This document shows positions 52,433 to 61,216 of a stretch of 64,000 bases of DNA, piece by piece. The stretch covers positions 1,364,001 through 1,428,000 of the forward strand of contig NZ_BNAY01000001.1 of NCBI RefSeq assembly GCF_014654365.1. Reading direction: 5' to 3'. Every line of letters begins with the position of its first letter. Position 1 is the stretch's first letter. The translations under genes and the position numbers were made by a program. This DNA is from Amycolatopsis oliviviridis. GTDB taxonomy: Bacteria > Actinomycetota > Actinomycetes > Mycobacteriales > Pseudonocardiaceae. The notes beneath the pieces were generated by a model that made no database searches, had not been told where the DNA came from, and saw only the letters and a program-made list of their open reading frames with translations.

Positions 52433-54073
52433 TCAGTCTTCGGCGCCCGGTGGCCCTGTCCGCGTCTCGCGGGGCAACAGCCGTAGCTGCACCATGGCGG
52501 CGAACCGCTCCCCCGCGTCGTCGAGATCGATCTCGCCGACTTCGGCCAGGCGCCGCAGGCGATAGCGGAAGGTGTTCGGATGGACATAGGCCGCGGCGGA
52601 CGCGGCACCGATGTCACCGAAGGCGTCCAGCCAGCACCGAAGGGTGTGCACCAGTTGTGACTGGTGTTGGGCGTCGTAGGCGAGCAATCGCGCGACAGGT
52701 CCTGTCGCGACGTCTCCCCTGGCCGCGGCGAGGTCGGCCAGTTCCAGCATGAGCGCGTCGACGTGGACGTCGTCCGCGGTGGCGACGCGTTTCGCGCCGG
52801 CGTTGGTGAGCAGCACGCGCAACGCCCTGTCCGCCCCGTCGCGCGAGGCACGCAGGCCGGAGCCGTCGAGCGCGAGCGGTCCGATGCCGATCGCGGCCGC
52901 CGCGCGACGGCCGGTGCGTTCCAGGAAGGTCGACGCGACCCGCACCGAACGCTCCTGGCAGTCGTCCTGGCTGCCGGGCATCGGGACGATGCCGTATGCG
53001 ACGTCGCCCACGAGGGCGACGGCCGAACGCGGCTGCACCGCGCTGAGGTGCATGGCCAGCGCGTCGGCGACCCGCTGGCGGTCCGCGACCAGGCGGAGGT
53101 CGTCCTCGAGCGCGGGTGTGCCCAGCAGTCCCATGGCGAGCACGATCGACGGCTGGCCGAGCAGACCGAGCCGGGCGATGGCCTCCGGCGCCCCGGAACC
53201 GCCTTCGAGCGCCGTGCTCACCAAGTCCGCGCGCAGCCGCCGTTCGACATCGGCGCCCGCGCGCAACCGGAGCATGTGCAACGCGACGAGCTTGGCGGCG
53301 TCGATCAGCGCCTGAGTCCGCTCCTCGCTGAGCGGCTCTCGGACCGCCGCCCAGATCGACCCGAGTATCTCGTCGCCCGCGCGGACGGCGAGCGCCACCC
53401 GGGGAAGGACGAGCTCGACTTCGTCGTAGCGCTGCGGGTCGACGTAGACGGGCGCATGGTCGCGGTACAGCTTCTCGAAGACACCGTCCCGCTCCAGCCC
53501 GCGGGCGAACCGCTCCGGCACCTGCCTGCCCAGGATGGTCTCGACCCGGGAGGGATCCGCTTCGTCCTGGCGCCCGGAGAACGCGAGGATCCGGTTGCTG
53601 CGGTCCTCGATGGTCACCGGCGCGTCCAGCAGCGCGGCGATCGCGTTGGCCAGCGCGAAAAGGTCACCCGACGGCATCCCGCCGAGCGTCTGCGGCGAGA
53701 CCTCGCCGACGTCACCCTCGGCGAGCAGGGTCCGGAGCATGGCGGCGAGCTGGGCCCAGGACGCGCCGCGGGCCAGCCCGAGCAGGGCGACACCGGACGA
53801 GTCCGCGGCGCGCCGGAGTTCCGGCGCCGGGGTGACGGGAGAACGGACGACGAGCGCCGCCGCGCCCCTCGCACCCACGTCGTGCAAGAGGCGGACGACC
53901 TCGTCCTGCTCCCGCACCCCGACGCCGAGCACGACGGCTCCGCCAGGGATGTCGGATTCGTCGTGCGGATCGTGGATGACCACCCCGCCGAGCTGCCTGC
54001 GGGTGGTCCGGCCGACCGCGACCGGCTCCAGGAGCACGTCCCCGAGGTCCTCCAGGACGCGCCCCAAGCTCAT
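52433..54073 (-). CDS. PucR-family transcriptional regulator
   Basis: A 546-residue regulator. The N-terminal PucR domain (about 1-125, VLEDLGDVLLEPVAVGRTTRRQLGGVVIHDP) is followed by a GGDEF-like/CdaR middle domain with PVTIEDRSNRILAFSG near 190. The C-terminal CdaR/PucR HTH (about 480-540) has LLAYDAQHQSQLVHTLRCWLDAFGDIG and AYVHPNTFRYRLRRLAEV. ATG 54073 is taken; a GTG at 54103 is an alternative, neither with a clear RBS. PucR-type proteins usually respond to nitrogenous metabolites. It sits between the D- to L-amino-acid genes and the transporter genes, so it probably governs the whole locus. Confidence 0.88.
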   Translation of the reverse strand: MSLGRVLEDLGDVLLEPVAVGRTTRRQLGGVVIHDPHDESDIPGGAVVLGVGVREQDEVVRLLHDVGARGAAALVVRSPVTPAPELRRAADSSGVALLGLARGASWAQLAAMLRTLLAEGDVGEVSPQTLGGMPSGDLFALANAIAALLDAPVTIEDRSNRILAFSGRQDEADPSRVETILGRQVPERFARGLERDGVFEKLYRDHAPVYVDPQRYDEVELVLPRVALAVRAGDEILGSIWAAVREPLSEERTQALIDAAKLVALHMLRLRAGADVERRLRADLVSTALEGGSGAPEAIARLGLLGQPSIVLAMGLLGTPALEDDLRLVADRQRVADALAMHLSAVQPRSAVALVGDVAYGIVPMPGSQDDCQERSVRVASTFLERTGRRAAAAIGIGPLALDGSGLRASRDGADRALRVLLTNAGAKRVATADDVHVDALMLELADLAAARGDVATGPVARLLAYDAQHQSQLVHTLRCWLDAFGDIGAASAAAYVHPNTFRYRLRRLAEVGEIDLDDAGERFAAMVQLRLLPRETRTGPPGAED

Positions 54074-54179
54074 GTGCGGCTTGCTGGGCACCGGTGTCAG
54101 CACCCCCCGAAGGTAAACCCGGCCTCCGCGAACCGATTGGTTCGTTTCGACCAAATCTAACCCCGGAATTCGTAGCGCG

Positions 54180-55286
54180 CTACGAACCGATCCACACCTT
54201 TTCGGTGGTGACCTCGTCCAGGAGATCGGGAATCGGGGCCACACCGAGCCCCGGTCCCGTCGGCACCGGGAGGTGCCCGGCGTCCAGCACGAACGGCTCG
54301 GTGATGTCCGTGCGGTAGAACCGGCCGGAGGCCGAGGTGTCCCCCGGCAGTGTGAAGCCGGGCAGCGACGCCAGCGCGACGTTGGCCGCCCGGCCCAGCC
54401 CGGTCTCGATCATCCCGCCGCACCACACCGCGACCCCGTGCGCCGCGCAGACGTCGTGCACCCGGCGGGCTTCGAGGTAGCCGCCGACGCGACCCGGTTT
54501 GATGTTGACGATCTGGCAGGCGCCGAGCTTGATCGCGTCCGCCGCGGCCTTCGCGGAGACGATCGACTCGTCGAGGCAGATCGGGGTCCGGATCCGCTTG
54601 GCCAGTTCGGCGTGGCCGAGCACGTCCTCCTCTTCGAGCGGCTGCTCGATCAGCAGGAGCTCGAACGGATCGAGCTTGGACAGCAAGGGCGCGTCGCCCA
54701 GGGTGTACGCGGTGTTGGCGTCGACCTGCAGCAGCACGTCGTCGCCGAACCGTTCCCGCACCTGCCGCACCGGCTCGACGTCCCAGCCGGGTTCGATCTT
54801 CAGCTTGATCCGGACGTAGCCCTCGTCGAGGTAGCCGCCGACGACGTCGAGCAGCTGCGGGATCGAATCCATGATCCCGACCGAGACGCCGCACGCCACC
54901 GAGTCGCGTGTGGACCCCAGCTCGGCCGCGAAGGACCGTTCGTGCGCGCGGAGTTCGGCGTCGAGGACGGCCATCTCCAGCGCGCCCTTCGCCATCCGGT
55001 GTCCCTTGAACTTCGCCAGCAGCGGCGTCACCTTGTACGCGGTGACGTCGTCGGCGGCCAGCAAGGCGGGGATCAGATGGTTCCGCAGCACGTGTTCGGC
55101 GGCGTCGTTGTACTCCGACGAGTAGAGCGGCTCAGCCATCGTGACGCATTCGCCCCAGCCCTCACCCGCCGGGGTCACCGCGCGGACGAGCAGCAGTTCC
55201 CGTTCGGACTGGGTCCCGAACGACGTCCGGAACGGGGCCACGAGCGGCATCCTGACCCGGCGTAGTTCCACACCGCTGAGTTTCAC
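54180..55286 (-). CDS. N-acylamino acid racemase / o-succinylbenzoate synthase (NSAR, enolase superfamily)
   Basis: A 368-residue enolase-superfamily enzyme nearly identical in pattern to the Amycolatopsis N-acylamino acid racemase. Catalytic lysines K161/K163 in IKLKIEPGW and K263 in NIKPGRVGG; Mg ligands D189 (LQVDANTAY), E214 (IEQPLEEED) and D239 (CLDESI). The capping domain covers about 1-125, the barrel 126-368. GTG 55286 overlaps the GNAT stop (GTGA) with GAAGGAG upstream. It racemises N-succinyl- or N-acyl-amino acids by a two-base mechanism; OSBS activity (menaquinone) is a side or alternative role, but the context favours amino acid racemisation. Confidence 0.93.
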   Translation of the reverse strand: MKLSGVELRRVRMPLVAPFRTSFGTQSERELLLVRAVTPAGEGWGECVTMAEPLYSSEYNDAAEHVLRNHLIPALLAADDVTAYKVTPLLAKFKGHRMAKGALEMAVLDAELRAHERSFAAELGSTRDSVACGVSVGIMDSIPQLLDVVGGYLDEGYVRIKLKIEPGWDVEPVRQVRERFGDDVLLQVDANTAYTLGDAPLLSKLDPFELLLIEQPLEEEDVLGHAELAKRIRTPICLDESIVSAKAAADAIKLGACQIVNIKPGRVGGYLEARRVHDVCAAHGVAVWCGGMIETGLGRAANVALASLPGFTLPGDTSASGRFYRTDITEPFVLDAGHLPVPTGPGLGVAPIPDLLDEVTTEKVWIGS

Positions 55287-56167
55287 GACTGCTCCTTCGA
55301 GATCACGTACCAGCCGGCACGATCGAAACCGGCGACCTTGGCGTTGTCCGCCATCAGCCCGCCGAGGACTTCGCGCAGGGCGACGCGCCACGCGTTGCCG
55401 CGACCGGGATCGGTGCGGCGCAACCGTTCGATGTCGGCGGGGACGGCGACGAGCACGGTCGGGGTGTCGGCGGCTCCGATGCTCGGACCGCCGTCAGGGG
55501 CGACCGACAGCGCCTTCGCCGCGCCCAGCGCTTCCCCGTCGATCAGGACGGGTTCGCCGAAAGCGGCGGAGCGGACGTTCGGGCTCTTCAGGTCCCAGCC
55601 GACCATCAGCCGGTCGGTGTCACCCGAACCGTTGATGCTGTCCTCCATCGGACCGTAGAAGTCGGGCAGGTAGCCGATCGGATGCGCGCCGAGTTTCCCC
55701 AGGTTGAAATAGGCGTTGCGGCGCACCAGCGGATCGAAGGTCCAGGTGATCACCGAGACGTCCTGGAGCAGCGCCCAACCGCGCTGGTGCAGTTTGAGCG
55801 CGTGCCCGATCCCCCGTCCCGCACCCGCGTGGGCGACCCCGGCGATATGGCTGTGCAGGCTTCCTTTTCCCGGGCGCCCGAAGAAACCGAAGCAGGCCCC
55901 CAGCAGTTCGCCGTGCTCGAACGCGCCCGCGACGTAGTTCCCGGCGGTGGACATGGCACGGAGCAACTCCGTGCTGACCGGCCGGGCACCGGGCGCGGAC
56001 TGCCAGATCGACTCGAACAGGCCGACCACCGCGGCCAGATCGGCGATTTCGGTGAGTTCGCGGATTTCGACGCCCGAAGCCACGGCCGCGGCGCGCGCGG
56101 CGGCGACGGCTTCGTCGCGCACCTCCGCCGACACCAGGCTCTCCGTATTCGTCGCAAGATTCGTCAC
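55283..56167 (-). CDS. GNAT-family N-acyltransferase, probable D-amino acid N-succinyltransferase
   Basis: A 294-residue acyltransferase. Residues about 38-190 form the GNAT fold with the CoA-binding segment GVAHAGAGRGIGHALKLHQRGWALLQ (motif A, R/Q-x-x-G-x-G/A) and VITWTFDPLVRRNAYFNLGKLGA, a block seen in NSAR-linked GNAT proteins. A C-terminal extension of about 100 residues follows. GTG 56167 has AAAGGA upstream. It is translationally coupled to NSAR. In Geobacillus kaustophilus the equivalent enzyme uses succinyl-CoA on D-amino acids; the same role is inferred here. Confidence 0.82.
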   Translation of the reverse strand: MTNLATNTESLVSAEVRDEAVAAARAAAVASGVEIRELTEIADLAAVVGLFESIWQSAPGARPVSTELLRAMSTAGNYVAGAFEHGELLGACFGFFGRPGKGSLHSHIAGVAHAGAGRGIGHALKLHQRGWALLQDVSVITWTFDPLVRRNAYFNLGKLGAHPIGYLPDFYGPMEDSINGSGDTDRLMVGWDLKSPNVRSAAFGEPVLIDGEALGAAKALSVAPDGGPSIGAADTPTVLVAVPADIERLRRTDPGRGNAWRVALREVLGGLMADNAKVAGFDRAGWYVISKEQS

Positions 56168-56198
56168 GGGACAATCCTTTCCCGGCCCGGTGGCCGAG

Positions 56199-57341
56199 TC
56201 ACCGTCGTGCCGCACCAGATTCGCCCGCGCGATTCGTCGCACCGGACGGATCCCGTTTCGCGAGCACGTTTTCCACGAGCGCGGCCAGCAAAGCGGTACG
56301 TCGTGGCAATTCCGCGACGACGACGTGCTCGTGATCCGCGTGTGCCCCGCCACCAACCGCGCCGAGTCCGTCCAGGGTGGGAATTCCCATCCCGGCGGTG
56401 TAATTGCCGTCCGAAGCACCGCCGACCGACGCGGAGGTGAGGTCCCCGAGACCGAGTTCGCCCGACAGTTCCCGGGCCAGCTCGAACAAGCCCGCCGACG
56501 AGCCCTCTTCGAGCGGCGGCCGGTTGATCCCGCCGGTCACGCGGACCTCGGCGTCGTCCAGTACCGCCCGGAGGTCCCGCATGGCCCGGTCGACCCGGAG
56601 CTGTTCGGCCTCGTTCCACACGCGGACGTCGACGGCCACACTCGCGGCGGCGGGCACGGTGTTGACCGTCGTTCCCGCCGAGACGACGGTGGGGGTCACG
56701 CTGGTCCCGGCCTCCGGATCGGCCAGTGCGGCGACCGCGAGGATCTGGTGCGCGATCTCGATCCCCGCGTTGATCCCCTTCTCCGGTTCGAGCCCGGCGT
56801 GCGCGGCGCGGCCGATCACCTCGACGCGGTAATGGGAAACGCCTTTGCGGCGGCATTTCAGCGCGCCACCGTCGGCCGAGGCCTCCAGCACGAACGCCGC
56901 GTCGCAACCCGCCGCCGATGCCTCGATCAGGGCGCGGGACGACGGCGAGCCGATCTCCTCGTCGCCGGTGACCAGAATGGACAGGCCGTCCCGATCGGGC
57001 ACGGTCGCGGCGGCGTGCAGCGCCATCACGACCCCGGCCTTCATGTCGAAGCAACCCGGGCCGCGCAACACACCGTCCTGAACGGAGAACGGATGCGTCT
57101 CCAGTGAACCGTGGGGCCACACCGTGTCGTGGTGGCCGAGCAGCAGGACACGCGGCGGCCCGTCACCGAATCGCCAGCGCAGATGCGTGACCCCGTCGAC
57201 GACGATCCGCTCCGGCTCCGCGCCGAGCAGTCTCCGGCCCACTCCCGCCACCACTTCGGCGCTGCGGGCCACCGCCTCGTGATCCGAGGACGGGGACTCG
57301 CAGCGGACGAGCGTCTCGATGTCGTCCAGCAGTCCGCTCAT
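56199..57341 (-). CDS. M20-family metallohydrolase, probable N-succinyl-L-amino acid hydrolase
   Basis: A 380-residue M20 peptidase. Metal-site motifs: LLLGHHDTVWP with His near 80, GPGCFDMKAGVVMA with Asp near 110, VTGDEEIGSPSSR with the catalytic and bridging Glu pair near 143, and the C-terminal GGASDGNYTAG and HADHEHV blocks. The dimerisation domain lies at about 175-280. ATG 57341 overlaps the D-aminoacylase stop (ATGA). In the NSAR pathway this enzyme removes succinate from the L-product, making the flow one-way. Carboxypeptidase G2-like activity is the other option. Confidence 0.85.
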   Translation of the reverse strand: MSGLLDDIETLVRCESPSSDHEAVARSAEVVAGVGRRLLGAEPERIVVDGVTHLRWRFGDGPPRVLLLGHHDTVWPHGSLETHPFSVQDGVLRGPGCFDMKAGVVMALHAAATVPDRDGLSILVTGDEEIGSPSSRALIEASAAGCDAAFVLEASADGGALKCRRKGVSHYRVEVIGRAAHAGLEPEKGINAGIEIAHQILAVAALADPEAGTSVTPTVVSAGTTVNTVPAAASVAVDVRVWNEAEQLRVDRAMRDLRAVLDDAEVRVTGGINRPPLEEGSSAGLFELARELSGELGLGDLTSASVGGASDGNYTAGMGIPTLDGLGAVGGGAHADHEHVVVAELPRRTALLAALVENVLAKRDPSGATNRAGESGAARR

Positions 57342-58813
57342 CGCGGCTCACCCCGCAGCGGCTTGCCGGGGAAGGCGTCGGTGCGCAGGTTCCCGTCGGT
57401 GACGACCGGGACCCCCGAGACGAACAGATGCCGGACGCCGACCGAGGGCCGGGTCGGGTCGAAGTAGGTCGCCGCGTCGGTGATGGCGTTCGGGTCGAGG
57501 ACGACGATGTCGGCGTCGGCGCCGACGTTGAGCCGCCCCTTGGCCAGCGCCCCGGGTGCGACCTCGTCGAGCACGCGCGCCGGCAGGTAGGAGCAGCGCC
57601 GGAACGCCTCCAGCCACGTCCAGGCCTTGCTCTCACGAACCATCAGGCGCAACGTCTTGGCATACGTGCCGGACGTGCGCGGATGCGTCGCACCGCCGGG
57701 CGGCAGCGGCCATTCGATGCTCTCGCTGGTTCCGTTCTTCCAGTACACGGGCAGCGCGTCGCTGGCGACGATGGCGTCCGGGAAAGCGAGCGCCTGATGC
57801 AGCAGGCCGAGATCGTGCGGGCTGCTCTCGTCGAGGAACTCCAGGATGCACGGCGCGCCCGGGTCCTCGACGCGCACCTGGAGCAGACGGCCTTCGTCGG
57901 CGATGCGCTCCCCCGACTCCAGCATGATCACGCTGGACGGCGAGAGCCCCTTCATCTTGAGGCGTTCGGGCGAAAGGAACGCCGCGCCGATCCCCGTGCT
58001 GCCCGCGCCGTACGGATAGGCCTCGACGGTCACCCGCGACCCGGCCGAACGTCCCGCTTCGAGCGCCGCGAGCACCCGTTCGATCTGGTGCCCGGACGTG
58101 CTGTTCACATGGCAGTGGTGCATCGCGGCGCCGGTCTCGGCGGCGACGATCGCGATCTCCGCCGAACCGTCGACGGGCGTCTCCGGGTTCACCTCGACCA
58201 GTTCACGGACGTGCGTGTAGGTCGGCGCCCCGGCCTCCTTCGCGAGGCGGGCCAGCGCGAGGAACTCACCGGGATCGGTGTCGGGCGCGTAACCGAGCAG
58301 CACGCCGACGCCGAGCGCGCCCGCGGCCAGCTCGCCGTCCACAAGGGACAGCCAGGCGGCGAGTTCCTTCGGCGACGAAGACCTTTGCCAGACCGGGTTT
58401 CCGAGCACCGCCAGCCCGCTGTCGATGTTCGCGTCCGGCTCGATCCCGGCGAGCACCTGCGCCCGCGCGGCGCCCCAGGACGCCGAGAACCCGTAGTGCA
58501 GCGGACGTCCCGCCGCGGCGGCCTCGGCGTAGGCCCGCTCGATCGGCATCAGCCCGGCTTCGAGGTCGAGCGCGGTCGTCACCCCGTCCATCGCCTGCAG
58601 CCGCTGGCCCGCGATGGTGTGCACGTGGCTGTGCAGGTCGATGAAGCCGGGTCCGACGACGAGCCCGGTGACGTCGATGTCCACGTCGCCGGGCTCCGCG
58701 GTCAGACCCGTCCCGACGGCGGTGACCACCCCGTCGGATACCAGCACGTCGGCCGGGCCGTCGAATCCCGTCGCCGGGTCGATGACACGACCGCCACGCA
58801 AGAGTGTCCGCAT
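57338..58813 (-). CDS. N-acyl-D-amino acid deacylase-like amidohydrolase
   Basis: A 491-residue metal-dependent amidohydrolase of the D-aminoacylase type. The beta-sandwich of the N-terminus is followed by the metal motif FIDLHSHVH near 60, later ligands in YTHVRELVE (near 200) and HHCHVNSTSGHQIE (near 237), and ASDALP near 330. The C-terminal strand motif NVGADADIVVLDPNAITD returns to the sandwich. ATG 58813 with AGGAGG. It could free D-amino acids from N-acyl forms and so feed, or bypass, the racemase; dihydropyrimidinase-like activity is less likely. Confidence 0.83.
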   Translation of the reverse strand: MRTLLRGGRVIDPATGFDGPADVLVSDGVVTAVGTGLTAEPGDVDIDVTGLVVGPGFIDLHSHVHTIAGQRLQAMDGVTTALDLEAGLMPIERAYAEAAAAGRPLHYGFSASWGAARAQVLAGIEPDANIDSGLAVLGNPVWQRSSSPKELAAWLSLVDGELAAGALGVGVLLGYAPDTDPGEFLALARLAKEAGAPTYTHVRELVEVNPETPVDGSAEIAIVAAETGAAMHHCHVNSTSGHQIERVLAALEAGRSAGSRVTVEAYPYGAGSTGIGAAFLSPERLKMKGLSPSSVIMLESGERIADEGRLLQVRVEDPGAPCILEFLDESSPHDLGLLHQALAFPDAIVASDALPVYWKNGTSESIEWPLPPGGATHPRTSGTYAKTLRLMVRESKAWTWLEAFRRCSYLPARVLDEVAPGALAKGRLNVGADADIVVLDPNAITDAATYFDPTRPSVGVRHLFVSGVPVVTDGNLRTDAFPGKPLRGEPR

Positions 58814-58945
58814 GCTTCGCCTCCTAGGATCGCCTCGTTCATGGCGACCCTAGGAGGTTTCGTCAGGCGTCCGTTCGTACCGCGCGACGAATCCGGGCCC
58901 CTCGGTCCATCCGCCCGCACGAACTGTTCCGCGCCCCTTCGCCCC

Positions 58946-59002
58946 GTGTCATGAAAGGGCCGTTCAAGACGAAAAACGTCCTGAACGGCCCTTTCATGAC
59001 AC
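58946..59002. terminator. 26-bp inverted repeat between GH1 gene and D-amino-acid locus
   Basis: Arms 58946-58971 and 58977-59002 pair over 26 bp with one mismatch, loop 5 nt; core ATGAAAGGGCCGTTCA. It lies 11 bp past the GH1 stop, so it probably ends the GH1 operon. The rest of 58814-59012 shows only the D-aminoacylase leader. Confidence 0.65.
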
Positions 59003-59012
59003 TCGGGCCTGG

Positions 59013-60344
59013 CTAGCGGCCGTGGTGCTCCGCGATGATCTCCGCGTACCGGTGACCGCTCGCCTTCACCGTACGGACCTGCGTGTCGTAGTCGACCCGC
59101 ACGAGCCCGAACCGCTTGCTCAGCCCGCTGTCCCATTCGAAGTTGTCGAGCAGCGACCAGGCGAAGTACCCCTTCACCGGAGCGCCCGCTTCGGCGGCCC
59201 CGGCCACCGCGCCCAGGTGTTCCTCCAGGTAGGCGATGCGGTCCGCGTCGTCGATCGTGCCGTCCTCGGCGACCTTGTCGTCGAAGGCGGCCCCGCTCTC
59301 GGTGACGTAGATGGCCCGGGCGCCGTATTCGTTGGCGAGCCGGTGGATCAGGTCCGCGAGGCCCTGCCCGTGGATCTCCCAGCCCATCGCGGTCGTGGCC
59401 GCCCCTTCGACCGGAACCTGCCGGGCGCGGGGCACGGGGCCGGTCGGGTCGTCCTCGACGATCTGGCGGAAGTAGTAGTTCAGCCCGTGGAAGCCGACCG
59501 GGGTCGAGATCACTTCGAGGTCGTCCCCGAGCACGGGCGGCTCGACGCCGTAGAACTCGATCATGTCCGCCGGGTAGCCGCGGCCGTTCGACGGGTCGAG
59601 CCACCAGCGGTTGACGTGCCCGTCCATCCTGGCCGCCGCCTCGACGTCCTCGGTGGCATCGGACGCGGGCTCGATCCCGCTGAGGTTGACCACCAGGCCG
59701 ACGTTGGCGGGCTCGGCGGCGTTCGCGGTGATCGCCTGCACCCCCAGGCCGTGCGCGAGCAGGAGGTGGTGCGACGCGTGGATCGCCTGCTTGAGGTCCT
59801 TGACGCCAGGGGCGAAGCGGCCTTCGAGGTAGCCGAGCCAGGCCGAGCACAGCGGCTCGTTGACGGTGTTCCAGTCTTTGACCCGGTCACCGAGCTTCGC
59901 AGCGACCACGGCGGCGTAATCCGCGTACGCGTACGCAGTGTCGCGCTCGGGCCAGCCGCCCTTCAGCGCCGAGGGCAGGTCCCAATGGAACAACGTGGCG
60001 AACGGCCGGATCCCCGCTTCGAGCAAGGCGTCGACAAGCCGGTCGTAGAAGCCGAGGCCGAGCGCGTTCACTTCACCGCGGCCGGTCGGGATCACCCGCG
60101 GCCACGCGACCGAGAAGCGGTAGGCGTCGAGACCCAGCCGCTTCATGATCGCGAGATCCTCCGGCCAGCGCCGGTAGTGATCGCACGCGACGTCGGCGGT
60201 GTCGCCGTTCAGGACGGCACCCGGGACCCGGACGAAGTCGTCCCAGATGGACGGGAGCCGGCCGTCGGCGTCGACGGCGCCTTCGACCTGGTACGCGGCG
60301 GTGGCCGCACCCCACAGGAAATCGGCGGGCAGGTGCAGATTCAA
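59013..60344 (-). CDS. GH1 family beta-glycosidase
   Basis: A 443-residue enzyme with the complete GH1 barrel: opening [15 protein letters not shown], acid/base E163 in [10 protein letters not shown], and nucleophile in [11 protein letters not shown] (near 355; TESG instead of the common TENG, seen in many actinobacterial enzymes), ending [22 protein letters not shown]. No signal peptide, so it acts in the cytoplasm on imported sugars. Start TTG at 60344, chosen because the conserved N-terminus [10 protein letters not shown] begins there and GAGAGG lies 6-7 nt upstream. Likely a beta-glucosidase; beta-galactosidase or fucosidase cannot be excluded. Confidence 0.92.
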   Translation of the reverse strand: MNLHLPADFLWGAATAAYQVEGAVDADGRLPSIWDDFVRVPGAVLNGDTADVACDHYRRWPEDLAIMKRLGLDAYRFSVAWPRVIPTGRGEVNALGLGFYDRLVDALLEAGIRPFATLFHWDLPSALKGGWPERDTAYAYADYAAVVAAKLGDRVKDWNTVNEPLCSAWLGYLEGRFAPGVKDLKQAIHASHHLLLAHGLGVQAITANAAEPANVGLVVNLSGIEPASDATEDVEAAARMDGHVNRWWLDPSNGRGYPADMIEFYGVEPPVLGDDLEVISTPVGFHGLNYYFRQIVEDDPTGPVPRARQVPVEGAATTAMGWEIHGQGLADLIHRLANEYGARAIYVTESGAAFDDKVAEDGTIDDADRIAYLEEHLGAVAGAAEAGAPVKGYFAWSLLDNFEWDSGLSKRFGLVRVDYDTQVRTVKASGHRYAEIIAEHHGR

Positions 60345-60376
60345 GGCGGACCTCTCTGTACGGAGCGACGGGCGGG

Positions 60377-61216
60377 TCATTTCACGGCACCGGCGGTGAG
60401 CCCGGCGACGAGATAGCGCTGGAGCAGCAGGAATCCGGCGACGACCGGAACGGAGACGATCAGGGAGGCGGCCATGACCTGGTTCCAGTACACCTGGACC
60501 TGGGTGGAGTACTCCTGGAGACCGACGGCGAGGGTCCGCGTGCCCGAGTCGGTCATCACCGACGCGAACAGGACCTCGCCCCAGGCCGTCATGAACGAGT
60601 AGATGCCGACGGCGACGATGCCCGGCATGGCCGCCGGGATGACCACCCGGATCAGCGCGCCGAGCGGCCCGGTGCCGTCGACCATCGCGGCCTCGTCGAG
60701 CTCCTTGGGGATCGAGTCGATGTAGCCGGCGAGCATCCAGATGGCGAACGGCAGCGAGAAGGTCAGGTAGGTGACGATCAGCCCGAGCCGGGAGCCGTAC
60801 AGGACGATGCCGGTGGTGTTGCCGATGTTGACGAAGATGAGGAACAGCGGCAGCAGGAACAGGATGCCGGGGAACATCTGGGTGGAGAGCACGGTCATCT
60901 TGAAGAAGTTCTTGCCGCGGAAGCGGAACCTGCTCAGCGCGTACGCCGCGAAGATCGCGATCACCACCGAGAGGATCGCCGCCGAACCCGAGATGACCAG
61001 GCTGTTCACGAAGTACTCGGCAAGCGGGATGGTCTCCCAGATGTCGAAGAACGGCTGGATGGTCAGGGTCGTCGGGAACCATTCCCATTTGCCCTGTACG
61101 TCCCCGAGCGGCTTCAGCGACGACGAAACCATCGCGTACAGCGGGATCAGGGTGAACAAGGCGAGGAAGCCGAGGACGAATCGGCGGGCCCACGGGACCC
61201 AGCGAGGCTCAGACAA
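60377..61216 (-). CDS. Carbohydrate ABC transporter permease (MalG-like)
   Basis: A 279-residue permease with six helices and the EAA loop [28 protein letters not shown] near 190, as in MalG-type permeases. The TTG start at 61216 overlaps the end of the upstream permease gene by 8 bp and is preceded by GGAGGAGG; no ATG or GTG gives a full N-terminus. Works with the MalF-like permease; the ATPase is not encoded here, so a shared MsiK-type ATPase elsewhere is expected. Confidence 0.9.
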   Translation of the reverse strand: MSEPRWVPWARRFVLGFLALFTLIPLYAMVSSSLKPLGDVQGKWEWFPTTLTIQPFFDIWETIPLAEYFVNSLVISGSAAILSVVIAIFAAYALSRFRFRGKNFFKMTVLSTQMFPGILFLLPLFLIFVNIGNTTGIVLYGSRLGLIVTYLTFSLPFAIWMLAGYIDSIPKELDEAAMVDGTGPLGALIRVVIPAAMPGIVAVGIYSFMTAWGEVLFASVMTDSGTRTLAVGLQEYSTQVQVYWNQVMAASLIVSVPVVAGFLLLQRYLVAGLTAGAVK

